Positions 35,101-48,248 of a stretch of 64,000 bases of DNA are shown here, piece by piece (position 1 is the stretch's first letter; each line of letters starts with the position of its first letter). The notes beneath the pieces are model-generated. The model ran no database searches, was not told the origin of the DNA, and saw nothing but the letters and a program-made list of their open reading frames with translations. The stretch covers positions 2,666,501 to 2,730,500 of the forward strand of contig JAKJHU010000026.1 of the NCBI GenBank assembly GCA_022316685.1, written 5' to 3'. The position numbers and the translations under genes are program-made. The stretch comes from Progne subis subis. Its lineage: Eukaryota > Chordata > Aves > Passeriformes > Hirundinidae.

Positions 35101-38100
35101 TTTCAAGTTACAGGACAAAAATCAGACAGTGACCTGTTCATCATGATGGTAAATTGTTCCATTTACTCCCTAAAGTTTGTTCTTCAGTATAAAACTCTTG
35201 TCTATAGAACATATGAATGGACTTCAACCTTGGATGAGAGAGAAATAAACACAAAGACTGTTTTTTACTTGGCTTTCTCTACATTTCTTTGTTTCTATCT
35301 GTCAGATATATTTAAACATTACTCTGGTGACGCTTTTTTGAATCAGAGTGGTGTTTGGATGCTATTTTTCAATATAAACAACAAGAGACAAAACAATGGA
35401 CACAGAACGTAATTTAATATTGATACACTGTAAGAGTTAGGCAGAGTGATTTAATTAAATTGGAGTGGAAAGGTACTTAACCTTTTCTATTCACCAGAAA
35501 TTTATGCACAAAATGCAAAGACAAAAGCCGTTTTCATTAAAAACTAAGTTCTTTTAACTAAAGAGCTGTGGAGAGATTGATTGCATTTGCTTAAGAGGGA
35601 GCAGTGCTGCAAATTTCTTAATTCAAGTGGCTTTTATTTAATTGCCAAGTGGCTCCAGAAAAGGAACAACTGAGCTGAGAATAAATGAGGCTCCTTTGTT
35701 TCTGCTAATTCCCAAGGACCCATGTTTACTAGCAACATGCAGAAGATTCATATATTGAAAGGTTCTCGAGCTTATCAGTTTGGTGTCTAAATATCCATAA
35801 CCAGAGAGGGAGAATCAGGCATGCAGAGAGATTTATAACTGTATCCCTACCCAGTACTCCCTAGATCACAGAGGGAGATGGTTGTCTTTCTCTGAAGCCC
35901 AACATATGCTTTCCTGTCAGGCACATTTTCTTTCACTGGTCACAGTTACTAAGGAAACCACCTCTTCTGTGTGAAGGCATCGTAGGTGCCTCTTTTGGGG
36001 GCTTGGATCTGGGACTGCAGCCAGACACAATTTGCAAATTGAAGCCTGTACTTCAGCTTACTTAACCTTTGACGTGACCATAGATATGTTACGTAATACA
36101 GTGAACTTCTGCACGAGGGAAGTGGCTGAAGGATGAGTTCATGGGGGAGGGACGGCCAAGAAAAGCCTCCCTCCCTCCTTGCTCTGAAAGAGCGGTCAGC
36201 AATGCAAGCCACAGCTAATGGGACACTGGGAAGAGACTGATCTAAGTCCTCTTGGGAAACCTGATACCAGATCTACAAAGTGCAAAGAACATAAAATATT
36301 TATCATAAAAGATATCAGGATAGTCACTGTAACAAAAGTCCTCAAACTCATGAAGTTACATATATGAGGAGATGAGCTGACAAGCTCAGGGATATATGAG
36401 CTTGAACTGTTTCTGGGTTCATCATTCAAATCATGTTGCTGACCTACAAGCTCCAGTGATTCAAAATGAGGTGACTCAAGAGATCACTGTTGCTGCTGCA
36501 CATAGCTATTAATTTAAAATCCCTTTGTCCTCACATGAGCAGAAGAGGAACTCATGATTCCAGTGAAGTGCCTCCTTTAAACAATATGAAGTAGTATTGA
36601 TATGTAGCCTAGTACACTCTTTAAAATATATTGAATATTAAATATAAAAAAATCTGCATCTGTGAATACCTGAAGCATTGACACTGCTGTCTGAAAGGTT
36701 CTGAGATTACAATATTAATTAATTTATTGATGGGTAGTTCTGAGCACATGGTAACAAAACTCAGAGTTTGCCTTCATCCCTTCATGGGGATGAACAACAC
36801 AGGCTGTTCAAATATTATCAGCATTGATAAAGAAGAAGGTTGGTTTAGAGATAGCGCACAGTAATCTGAGATCCTTCTCAGGCATGCCATAGTTAGTTCC
36901 CTCTGCCTTGTTATATATGACTTTGGAGACAAAGTCCACAAACATTTTTGGACTCCAGATCCCATGAAAGTACGGAGCTTCTCAAACATTTCTGTGGAAG
37001 TTTTAAGCTCCCAGAGTCAACATGGGACTTGGACCTCAGCAAGTCTAAGCACATGTGCACACGTGCAGTCTCTTTGAGGAGCCTGAAACACCTGTTTATG
37101 TGTAGAGTAAAAATAAATATACATGAAATCACTTTCTCCTACCTTCTCTTTAATTAGATGGTAACTCTTGAGTTAACTCTTTTGTGTGCTCATACAGCAA
37201 CTACAGCAATGACAATAGGTCATTGATTTCAGCTGTGGCCTCTGCCTTTGCCACAGTGCAGTGGTAGTCTTCATGAAAGTGAGATGTCCTGTCAGTATAA
37301 ACAGAAAATAATTTTAATGACTCTAAGCAGATTATGTTCTATTTGCCTCCTTTCTGCATTTAAAGTTTTCAGTGTTTAACACATCAGTTATTCAGAAACA
37401 AATTATATGATTTGCATTAAGGGAGCAGCAGACAGAGCACAGTAGTAGGCTGCTGGACTGAAATTCCTCCTTTGGTTCTGAATTTTCCTACCACTTTCAA
37501 GTGTTAAATCCAGTTGTACTAGTCTCATCAAGAGAGAAGACAGCTGAGTGAGTTATACAGCCAGATAGCCAGATAGTTATAATTTCCTTAGATCTTTCCT
37601 CCGTTCTCCATGGCTAGAGATTTATAAACATAAATAATTAAATCAATTAAATTTGAATTTTACTATTCATAGAAATTGCATCCAAAACTCAGTATATTCC
37701 CTTTATAGTCGACACAAGTGATAATAATCCCTACGAGCCTTTTCCTTTGTGTTTTCTCTCTTGCTTGTTCTGTGGATATATTCTCTCTGGATCACTTGAA
37801 GCTAAATGTGCAAGAGTGCATCACATTTATAGGCATATGATGGAGGAAGGGAAGGGTGGTGCAGTCATAGCAGTTCTTCAGGTTTTAGGAACAGATGATT
37901 TGCTGCAAATACTTCTTGATGCCTGCAATATGTGTTCAGTGTAAACAAGGGATTCTGTGAGCAGCTAATGAACTAATGATGCAGATTTCCTACAAATTTC
38001 TGTCCCTTGATTGACTTTTTAACTGAGACACAGTTTCACATTATACCATGCCCAAAACTTTTAACTGCAGAGCATGCCAAAAGAGGCAGTCCTGGTTCTT

Positions 38101-40443
38101 TACTCACTTTCTACCATGTGTTACCAACCCATCAAATCTAGCAATTATACAGCCTCGAGATGAATTTGAAAAATTCATTTGTGTGTATGTGTGTGTGTGT
38201 GGTGTTATTCCAACTGGATTGATGAGCTGATTATCTCTAAGATCAGAACCTCTCTGCCAAGTTTGAGATCACTAAGCTCTAAAGATTTTAGACAAATAAG
38301 TGAATATGTCTGCAGGCATATGCATGGATTGGATGTTTAATTAGAATGACTGTGTGCTGCAGTCTGATTTTAGAGTAGAGTTAAAGTAATAGCTAATAAA
38401 ATAAACGTGTCTTTGAAATATCTCTGTTGCCTGTAACAACTCATGCCAGAGAAATACAACATGTAAAACTTCAAGATATTAAAGACACGGTTAACCATGC
38501 TACAACTCAGGATAGTGATAAGCAACACATCAAACCTTCTGGCTGGATTCCCTATCATTTTCAGGGGTCTATGTGGTATGTATTCAATGCACTTTGATGA
38601 AATGAATATGAAAATGTTGCTAGTGGAATATGTCAAGATGTTTCACTTGATACACATGTGTAACAGGCACTGCTGAAAAGCATTTATATTTGTTGTCAAG
38701 CCCAGAGTAAAATCAGTATCAGCATCTAGGTAGACTAGTAATATGCAGTCAAACTAAACAAAACACTTTCAGGAGACTAATAGCAGAGGAATAATCAGCT
38801 ACTCTGAGGGTGATAAATGACCTTTGAATCATGTATGTTGGTATCCACTAAGCAGAAAAGCAGACAAGTGCCTAAACTTTGATGGATTTTCTTGAATTGT
38901 CTGCATGTGGATCAACAAGCTATCAAAGTGGTTTCAGCAACTGCCCTCAGAAATGTTGCTGTGTATGTGATACTTCATGTTGACCTAAAGCAATCTGGGG
39001 GAGATTGCTTTAAGTGCATTTTCTTTGCATTTGTAAATGAAACAGAAAGTGTGTCTGGACTATATGCAAATATGCACTCTGATGTGCTAACATCTGACAC
39101 TTCATGATAGTCGTGGTCCTTAGTGCCTGGCCAGTTCCTCTGTTCTCACTACGTTTGTGTCACACTTATCACTTGCTCTGATAACCACTAGTCCAGCTCA
39201 GTGCTGTATCTTGGGTAGGGTTCATCTGGAGGGCTGTTGCCTTGCTGCTCCATTAGCTCCGGCTGCAGATGTGCTCGGCTTAGCCATTGCACAAACTCCG
39301 TGCCTCCCCTCTCCAGTTCCGCTCACCCTGGCGGGTGGCCCATCTGTGTGCTGGCATGCGTGTTTCAGTCTGATGCACACCAGTAGCTTTGGGGAGCTGA
39401 ATGCAAAGTCATCGTTCAGAACTGGCATTTTCAAGGCCTGACTGAAGGGGCAGTTTCTACCTTGTCAGACAAGCTGGAGCTCCTGTGGCCCCAGGAGCTG
39501 GGTGCTGGGCTGATGCAGTGAACATTGCTGCCTTGCTGGTGGACTGCTTCACAGTACGAAGAGAATCACATTGCCTCTCTTTCAGCATCTGCAAAATGTA
39601 TGAAGTTGAACTCAATATTCTTCTTAAAACCCGTTTGATCTGTGCATGATGTGGGTTGTAAAACAGCTGTAAAAACACCCCACCATGACAATTAACACTA
39701 GTTCTAATTTACCCTTCAACTATTATGGCATAGGTAGAGTAGAGTAGAGAAGCATATATGCTGGTTGGAGTAAGAGCATAAAGACATTTCCCATCTTACT
39801 AATACAATCTAAATTTAATTTGGTGAAGAGATACAAGCAGTGGCACAAAAATAATGTCTTTGTTAGCATCACTCATACCTGCACTAGAAGTATTTAGCAG
39901 AGTTATGCAAGATAACTCTGTGTACAGGCATGGAATATATTCTCTCCTTCTCACTTTCCACAACACCTTGTTCGAAAGGAATCCTTGTTACTTATTACTG
40001 ACAGATTATTATTTTAGTACCATATTTGTGTTTGCATTTTACTCACATTTTCTTCTTGGTAAGCAGAGCTGTCCCCTTTCAATTACCCTTCATGTCCCCC
40101 CTCTCCTGCAAGATCAAACAACAGACTTCTAAGCGCTGGGATGGATTTCAGAGGAGCTGGAGGATGGGGAGGGGTACTGCCTGCTGGAGTTACCTATCAC
40201 CCTCTTACTTTTGTATCCTTATAAAGGTATATCATGCAGTAAACATTAAGTAACATTTTAATTCTGGACTGCTCACCTTTTGCTACTTGTGGTAATAATA
40301 TCAAAGAATGTTCTTTGGTATTATTTTACAGAGTAAATTTGCTTTACCTTCTTTGTGAGGAATCTGGGGGTGGCTGGTTTGGATTGTCACTGGCTTGGGA
40401 AATAAAAGCACACATATTTGTGCTGGCTTATTTGTCCTGCTGA
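32159..40443. other. Non-coding DNA, no gene recognised
   Basis: More than 8 kb of AT-rich unique sequence. It contains a (GT)n stretch at about 38181-38201, a possible regulatory cluster at 35940-36200 (separate entry), and a GC-richer patch at 39200-39530 with a 94-codon plus-strand frame of no recognisable family. A segment about 35570-35720 has conserved-enhancer texture. I saw no LINE or LTR fragments here. Confidence 0.55.
35945..36096. promoter_or_regulatory. Cluster of RFX-like and bZIP sites
   Basis: GTTACTAAGGAAAC (35945-35958) is close to the RFX-like motif at 24229. TGACGTGA (36070-36077) is a CRE/ATF-type site, and TTACGTAA (36089-36096) is a perfect palindromic PAR-bZIP/NFIL3-type site, with 11 bp between the last two. 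Both contain CpG in a CpG-poor setting. Function is inference from motif match only. Confidence 0.32.
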
Positions 40444-40544
40444 GAAAAAAAAAATACCAAAACAAAACAACAACAACAACAACAACAAAACAAACAAACA
40501 AACAAAAACAAACAAACAAACAAACAAACCCCCCCCCCCCCCCC
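40444..40544. repeat. (CAA)n/(AAAC)n tract ending in a 16-C run
   Basis: A compound repeat: A run, (CAA)n at about 40468-40488, (AAAC)n at about 40489-40528, then 16 consecutive C (40529-40544). Frames of 61 and 81 codons here are low-complexity translations. Confidence 0.95.
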
Positions 40545-41439
40545 AACCTCTCTAGATCTACCCAGAGGAATATTAAATGATAGCCAGGTTTCCAGACTTT
40601 TGTTTACATAAGAAATTACATTTAAAATAAAAATACTATCTTATTTGGCTAGGTAAAATCTAAATTAATAACTTTCAGTCACACTTGTTCTCCCAGTCAA
40701 GAGATTTAGACAATACAATTTGGGGATTTTTTCTTATTAATACTGTTTTATAATTTTAGTTTAAAATAACATTTTTTTGTAGAAGTAGTAACTGACATCA
40801 GAATAGCTGAGGCCATAAGGATACTGTTTAAAAGGGAAGTTAGAAAACAGGGCATTAATCTATAGCTGACTGAGAGTAATGTTTTTCATATCTCCTAGTC
40901 CAGAAAAAAAAGAAAAAAATCAAATCCAAACCACCCACATGTGTAGAGCCTCTTCTAGAAACTGCTATCATACATTACTGCTTACGTACTTGTGCCCAAG
41001 GGTGCCAGGGTAGCACTTCAACCAGAAAGCAAAAAAAAAAAAAAAACCCCAAGCATTTGTGTAACCTCACCAAAAGAGCACTAAGCCCTCTTTCAGTATT
41101 TGTAAACCAAATTTCAGTTGTAGTGTTAATACAAATATGGTTAAATAAACCTTCTACCCTTCTAAAATACAAATTCCAGCCCATCTCTGTCCCAGGTCCA
41201 TGTTCTAGACTACAGATAATGGCAACAAATAAACTTTTACATGTTCATATTGAAAGGCAAGCTGTGGACATTTCTATGTCAGCTGGGTTTTGACGGCAGC
41301 ATTTCTCTCAGCAACTCTGACACTATATGAAGTTAACTTTCTGTTCTTGTTGGTGGACTCTAATCTTACGGTTCTACAGAGATCCTTAGATCCTTATTTT
41401 TGTTTTATTTGAAGGATATTAATTTTTAGGGACACCGAT
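40545..41439. other. Non-coding DNA
   Basis: AT-rich unique DNA with a 16-nt A run near 41031-41046. Nothing recognisable. Confidence 0.6.
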
Positions 41440-41983
41440 ACATCTGTTGTGGCTTTACTCCAGCCAGCATTCATTTGCTCCCCTCCAGTGGAATGTGAGA
41501 GAAAATAGGAAGTGTAAAAGTGAGAATACTCATGGGTTAATATAAAGACAGTTTAGTGAAGCAGAAAAGGGAGGAAAAAAATTGTAATGATGATAAAAAA
41601 AATTAGAATATATAAATGAGAGGTACACAATACAAATGCTCACCACTTGCTGAGTTACATCCAGCCAGTTCCCAAGCTGCAGCTGCTGGCCATCTTTCTC
41701 TCCAGTTTATATGCTGAGTGTGGTGCCATGGAGTATGGAATATCCATCCCTTTGGTCTGCTGGGGTCAGCTATCTGGGCTGTCACATTGCAGTTCCTTGT
41801 GCTTCCTTGATGGTGGGGTGGGTTGAGAAGCAGAAACATCTTTGGTTCTGTGCAAGCACTGCTCAGCAATAATGAAAACATCTCTGAGTTATCAACACTT
41901 TTTCCAGCACAAATCCAAAACACAGCCCCATACCAGTTACAAAGAAGGAAGCTAACTATTCCAGCCAAAACCAGCACAACATC
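41440..41983. repeat. 5-bp target-site duplication ACATC flanking solo LTR
   Basis: ACATC at 41440-41444 directly precedes the TG start and ACATC at 41979-41983 directly follows the CA end of the enclosed LTR. The match is perfect. Confidence 0.83.
41445..41978 (-). mobile_element. Solo ERVL-type LTR, complete
   Basis: A 534-bp LTR from TGTTGTGGCTTTACTCCAGC to AAAACCAGCACA with perfect ACATC duplications. It shares blocks with the copy at 29069-29646 (ATGGAATATCC...CCTTTGGTC near 41738, GCTCAGCAATAATGAAAACA near 41862, AATCCAAAACACAGCCCC near 41912). The family TATA element appears on the minus strand (reverse of TTTATATG at 41706-41713), giving minus orientation. It is a solo LTR. The 124-codon minus-strand frame inside is part of LTR sequence and not a retroviral gene. 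Confidence 0.92.
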
Positions 41984-44888
41984 GTTTTACCTGTTATGTT
42001 TAGTTCTGACAGAAAGATGCCCTACTTTAGTCTTATAGGTCCAGATAAGTGAGCTTACGCAGGCTTTGCAAATGTAAAGTCCATATACAAAAGGAAAGTG
42101 CCTTGGGGTCATTTTCTGTCAGGTGAAAACCAGCTGTCTGACATCACACAGCAGCTTTACACAGCAGTTTGAGACAGGAAGTTGCTGAGCTGGAATTAAT
42201 GGAGAGGAGACAGATTGATTCTCTGTACATCAGCAACTCAGAAAGGTAATATTGAGAGAAACCTACATGCATGCTCTGCTGGCTGTAACAAGTGTGGAAT
42301 TATAAAAATTAAGTTGATGTTGCTTTTAAAAATAAAATTCAGAACTATTTGCTACATGATGCATAAAAGTGTATTTGCTGTTAGTATGTTTTAAATCACT
42401 GGATGTGGCATATGAATACCCTGCTATGGAGAATTTAGTTGCCAGAAAGATATACTTTGGAAGGTTACAAATACCTAAGGTTAGAATCTCTCTCAGGGTA
42501 AGTTTGAGGAACATTTTTGGGAAGCCACATTTAGTAGTAATCTTAGTCTATGCATGCCAGAAAACTGCCTGATGAACTCAGCAAGTGCATTTATACAGTG
42601 AGAATTGTGTTAACATTTGAAATCCTCTTGTAAGTTGTTATCATCTACTTAATTTATTGCTATCATCTTGAAAGCTTACCACCTACAGAAGCCAAACAGT
42701 CCAAAATATCCATGCCATGAACTAGAAAGCTGGAGGATTCTTGGGGGTATTATTTTAACTTGGGATTTAAATGAAACATTATGCACATTGACTAAGGTGG
42801 CAAATAAGATACCTAGGCACCATAAAACTGGAATCCTGTCTAGCTGAACCATCATACATGATTCCTATTTTTTCATTTCAGAGTAGTACCAACAAACAAT
42901 ACTAGTACAGAAGAATCCTAGTTTTCTCTAATTTCCACTTTCATTGTCTAACCAAGTTTGCACAGCACTTAACACACCTTGTGAATTTTGCTATTAAAGT
43001 TTTCAGGTTTTAAGCAGTGACAGCAGCACAATCATGTATGAACCACTTCTGGCAACAGCAAAAAAATCAAGAGCTGACAGAAGATTCATTATGTCCTTTG
43101 CCAAGTCTCAAATAGAAGGGACTAAAGACTGCAGAAAATTAACAGTACAGCAAGAAACACGACACAAAATATTTGTGTCCCCCACAGAGTTCTGGTTTAA
43201 CTGTTTGATTAGCAAACTCCTCAAGCAGGATTGCTCCTCCATCAAATGGTTTCAGCAATACTGTACTTTGTAGCTGAGGTGATTATTCAGTTCTCCTTTA
43301 CAGTCTCTATTACAGATGGTTTCCCTAAAATTTCCTTTAATGTGAAAATTTCTCTAATTGCTTCATTGTGCCAAGTGGAATATCTTGGAAAGCTTAAAAT
43401 AAATGTATTCCACCATTTTGGAGCCAGAGGAATATTTGAAATTACTATTGTTTAATATTTATAATTTTTCAAGCTCTTTCTTTGCTTTTTGTTCATGAGC
43501 AATAAATGTGATTTTAATTTAGCCTTTTATCTTGAGACAAGGCATTGGTGGAGATGTGGAACATCCATTCTGATACATTTGTGTAAATAATTAAATGATG
43601 TGCATGATCTACTTGGTTGCTGTCTGAAGTAGTGTATGATACATTACCAAGTAGTCTTAGTGTGACATTTGTGTATGTTGGTTTGCTTCTAACATGATTT
43701 AAAAACTGATTGAAAAGCCCTGCCAGACTTTTAATTGAGTATTGGCACTTGCACATAACAAAATATAGTGCTTAACAGTTGTACCAGAACAAGTGCTCAA
43801 AGGTAAACTCATGTTAAGCTTAGACAAACAGAAGTAATGATAGTCTGTATGTGCCAATAATTAGAGAATCAAGATTAATTAATAAATTGCAATTTGCAGC
43901 TACATATGTTCATAGTATTCTAATCTCCAAGTCAGACACTATCTATGACAGGGCTCATCAGTCACTGTTGCTTGAGATATTTTTTATTTCATAACACTAG
44001 AGAGCGAAATCATTACGATGAGAGGCCTGGGAACAAGTGCTCAGTGTGGCCATATTCACAAGCAAGTGGCATCAATCAGGAGGAATATTACAGTTGCTGC
44101 AGATTTCAGGAAGAATGCTGAAATGCCATCAAAAAACGTTGGATTTGTACTGTCTTTGGCTGAATTCAATCTCATTAAAAACTTACAGGACATTCTAACA
44201 AAAATATATTCTCAATGTTTCAATATTATCAATGTTTTCTTATTCTTGTGGCTGCTTTTAATTAAGAGGAAAGTATGTTTTTCATATCGGAGTTAACAAT
44301 TTTCTGAAAATCATCCAACAAGTTAGGTTCTTTGATAAGCATTATATTTCACTTTTCTGGTAAAACACAGAAATAGAAATTTTTACTGTTCTTTCAAATA
44401 TGGTATAATGAAGTTTAGCTTCTACAAATTTAGGCACATAAATTGAAAGAAACTTAAAGGCACCCATCTACTAGCCAGGGAGAAACACTTCACATCAGTC
44501 AATAACTTTAAAGTATATATGTTTTGTAGCAAAAATCTGACTGATTTACGTCCAGTTTATTTAATGCTTTCAGTCTTGAGCACAGTCTACACAGAATTTT
44601 GAAGCACTGAATTAAGATTAGAGCATTTTCTGTTTTATGCCTGCTTCTCTGAAGCAGGAAATATGAGGCCAGACTCCCGCCTATGTCAGCAATAAGATGC
44701 AACAAACAAATTTTTTAATGTGAATTCGATAAACCAAATGAAGCCCAAACGAATAAATACCCAGAAAGATTCAAGATACTTTGATATATGAAGAATCAGA
44801 CTTGAAAAGATCAAGTATTCTTAATTCATTGCATCAATGAGGAAATGATGTACCAAGCAGGCAAAGGTTTTAAAAAAAATTACTTAGG

Positions 44889-44948
44889 GTTTTTTTGTTT
44901 TGTTTTGTTTTGTTTGTTTGTTGTTTTTGTTTTGTTTTGTTTTGTTTG
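44889..44948. repeat. (GTTTT)n/(GTTT)n tract
   Basis: GTTTT and GTTT units over about 60 bp, the reverse-strand counterpart of the A/C tracts elsewhere. Confidence 0.93.
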
Positions 44949-46419
44949 AAGATTGGTGTGAATTTTGTGGTCCTTTATGAAGGCTTTCAAGAGGACGTGT
45001 GATGTATGTGCAGTGCTACGTACACAGAATGAAATCATGGTGGTTTAAGGATCCAAATTATCAGGAGCAGAGTTTCCATGCAACTGGCCTTGAGGAAAAC
45101 ATGCTAGCATGAAATGGACAGATGAGAATAAAAAGTACTAGGAAAAGGGAACCCACACAAGTAATCTATAGGTTTATGCCACATGAAGAAGGGGTAAAAA
45201 TGCCTGCAGGAAAGTCATAGTACTGATCCCAAATGCATGAATTCAAGCAAATCCAGCTTTAACTAGTCACCACAGCTGATAGCTGTGGTACAGGGGTAGC
45301 TAAGTAAAATTATACTGAAACAAATCTGCTTTGGCTATTTAACTTGCCTTTTAGGTTATTTCACTTTATCACCTTACGTGTAGTTACAGGAAATTATTAT
45401 AATGGGAGCATTTGTTGATGTTCATATAGTGATCATTAAGCAAGGATGAAAGAAATGTTTTACAATTAAGGTTCTGAAATGGTAATTTTAGAATTAAAAT
45501 TTATTTCAGTTTACCATAATACAATATATTCATCAGCACAGTAAGCTATTTTGTCTGAAATATTTATCATTCTACACTCAGCTGCAATTATCTCTTTAAG
45601 ACTAATTCTTGGGACCGTGAAAATTTCTAATGTGGATATAATATAAAGCTAAGGCTTATGATTATGTCAGTGTTATGGGGTAATCTCTTGCTGAATGTGT
45701 GTGAACACTCCAGCCAAACAGTTTATGCTGAAGGAAGAGAAAAGTGCCACACACCAGCGAAAGTAGCAGTGTAGGTGTTAAATATTGAATGCTTCTGGAA
45801 AACTGCCTTGAAGAAGCCATTAACTGGAATTTACATGCGTAAATTCACTGCTGCGTAGATCAGCATTTTTAGGTGTGTGGGAACAGAAAATTCCATGTCC
45901 AGTCACCCAGACTGAGCTCTCTAGGGCCAGCCTAAGTCTGGAGTCTTCACTATAGTTAAAAGGAAAAAGGAGTTAAAACTTTAAAGCTTTGCTTGTAAAT
46001 CTGCAATTATGAAAATTGTTCGATTATGTATAAACAGTTTTTCTATGAAATTATTCACTGGTTCTACATAAATTATAAGCAATACTGACACTTAATTTAA
46101 TATTACTTAACACTGAGAATATTTTTTCTTCTTTAACTATCTGAGAAGTTCTAGAGCCGCAATTGCTCTTACACTGCATTTTCTGAGTCACAAGAAATTT
46201 ACACCAAAACATCATTTATTGATGTGACATCTAATGAAATGAGGGAGGGTTCATTAAAATAAATATTGAAATAAAGATTTCTCTGATTGCTGAAAGAGCA
46301 AAAGTTTATAGTAAAGCAGAAAAAAGCAGAAGTACCAAATCCCTTAATTTTAAACTAAATTATGGAAAATTTTGCCACAGTTGAAGTTAAATTTACTGTA
46401 ATGGATGTTAGATTAATTA

Positions 46420-46461
46420 AAAACAAAAACAAACAAACAAACAAACAAACAAAAAAACCCC
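46420..46461. repeat. (CAAA)n microsatellite
   Basis: CAAA units with a short A run and C run at the right end (AAAAAAACCCCC), similar to the right edge of the 40444 tract. Confidence 0.92.
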
Positions 46462-47350
46462 CAAACCAACTCCACCAACACCTAAACTGAATTACAGAGT
46501 TTTTTCCTTTCCGTATGAATGAGTAATAATTACACAGTCATGAGTTATTATGTAAGATTAAAAAGTTTGAATAGCATACCAAGGCAATCAAGCTACCTTC
46601 TAAGGAATTAAAATAGAATGGATTCCCCTGGTATGTCAGGGGAAATTAGCTCCCCTGTAGTCTCCATCTCCAAGTGAAAGAAGCTGCAGGTGATGGCAAT
46701 TGTGAAATGTGAAAGTTGTAACCAAGAACTGGAGCAAAGCCACATGGCTTAGTAAAAAGGAAAAAATCAAGCTCTGAGTGGTCTATTTGTTAAATGGGGG
46801 AGGTTTTCAGTGACCTTAACTCCCTGTTAATTATAGTTATATTACATATAGGATGTGATTGTTCTGGTTGTCATATTTGAAACGTGTGTCCAGTGACTCC
46901 ATCGGCTGGTGAGCCAATATGTTCCTGCACTATGGTGATACCAGGATTCATCCCCTTCAGCAGAATTTATTTGACTCCATTGCACTTTTTGAACTTTTGC
47001 TGAAACTGGAAGCGTAGTTGTTTCTGTGCCTCCTGAAACTACTGCCCACACTGTAGACAGCAGGGTTTCTTCCTCTTCTAGATTCTGCTGTCAGAAAAAT
47101 GCTACCAAAAAGATGTGAAAATCATTGACAAAACCTTAGTGCATTTCTGAAAGGCAATTGAACACAGAAATACAGAAGTAAACTTTTTAGACTGTATGTA
47201 AGTATTAAATTATTAAAAACCTCTTTTTTCTCTCCTTCAGTTGCCCACCAGATTTGATTACTTATATATCTGTCTACCTATATTATTATATATTTAAAGT
47301 GGTCAAGAAGAGACCATAATTCTATCATAATATAACATAGAAGGTCTTGA

Positions 47351-47488
47351 ATTTTTTGTTTTGTTTTGGTTTTGTTTGTTTTTTTGTTTGTTTTGGGTTT
47401 GTGTTTTTGCTTTGTTTGATTTTGCTTGTTTGTGTTATTTTGTGGTTTTGTGTTGGTTCTGTTTTGTTTTGTTTTGCTTTGCTTTGTT
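47351..47488. repeat. Degenerate GTTTT/GTTT-rich tract
   Basis: About 138 bp of T-rich sequence punctuated by single or double G, with scattered A and C. It has decayed more than the other tracts. Confidence 0.88.
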
Positions 47489-47980
47489 AAAGACAGCATG
47501 CAGAAAGAACATTTTCTCTCATTTATCTGCCAGGTAAAAATGAGAGCTACCCTCCAAGTCTTAGGTATATTGGTATTTTCCTCTGCTGAAATTTGACAAG
47601 ACTCGATGGCAACAGAAATAGCTTTTGCATAAAGGCTAGGAGTACAAGCTGGTAGTCTCAACATTTACAGAACAAAACTTGTAAGACAATCAGACTGACA
47701 TTGTTTATAAAAGTAGATATCGACTTGACTTTTGATCTATTTTTTATTATGAAATTTGATTTTCTTTTCAAGGAATTTCTCTATGTACTGACTTACAATC
47801 AGAAAATGAAGATAAGGAACCAAATGTCATCAAATCAGTTAAAGTATGAATCCTAGAATTCATATGGACTTTTAAAAGTTATAACAAGACATACAACCAC
47901 TGAAATTAGCAGCTGGACTGAACAGTTCCTCTTAAAAATCACTGAAGTATCAATTTTGAGGCAGGTATGTGAATTTGACA

Positions 47981-48050
47981 ACAAAAACAAAACCCAAAAA
48001 ACAACAAACAAACAAACAAAAACACCACAAAAAACAACAAACAAACAAAA
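47981..48050. repeat. (CAAA)n/(CAA)n tract
   Basis: A/C-rich tract of CAAA and CAA units with CCAC interruptions. Confidence 0.9.
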
Positions 48051-48248
48051 TTATCATCCTGGTAAAACATTGAAGAATTTCATTGGAAAAAGAGAAGTGT
48101 TTGGAGAACAGAGGCCAAAATAATACTTGATACACAAGTAAAACCACACAGAAAAATTGCCAGACTGTGGTGACTTCCTTCAGCAACCACTCCTGTATCT
48201 CTGCAAAATACTAGTATAAGCATATAAAGCACAGGACACCAAAAATCA

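Larger units (their letters stand above)
41984..48248. other. Non-coding DNA with several AAAC/GTTT tracts
   Basis: AT-rich unique DNA. Besides the listed microsatellites, it holds a 9-bp perfect inverted repeat at 45269-45289 and an 8-bp hairpin at 46623-46644. Frames reach 128 codons; the longest (47278-47664, minus) is built on the GTTTT tract. No gene recognised. Confidence 0.55.

Noticed and set aside
46842..47051. 69-codon minus-strand frame rich in Trp, Ser and Thr
   Set aside because: No recognisable family, and its length is within chance expectation.
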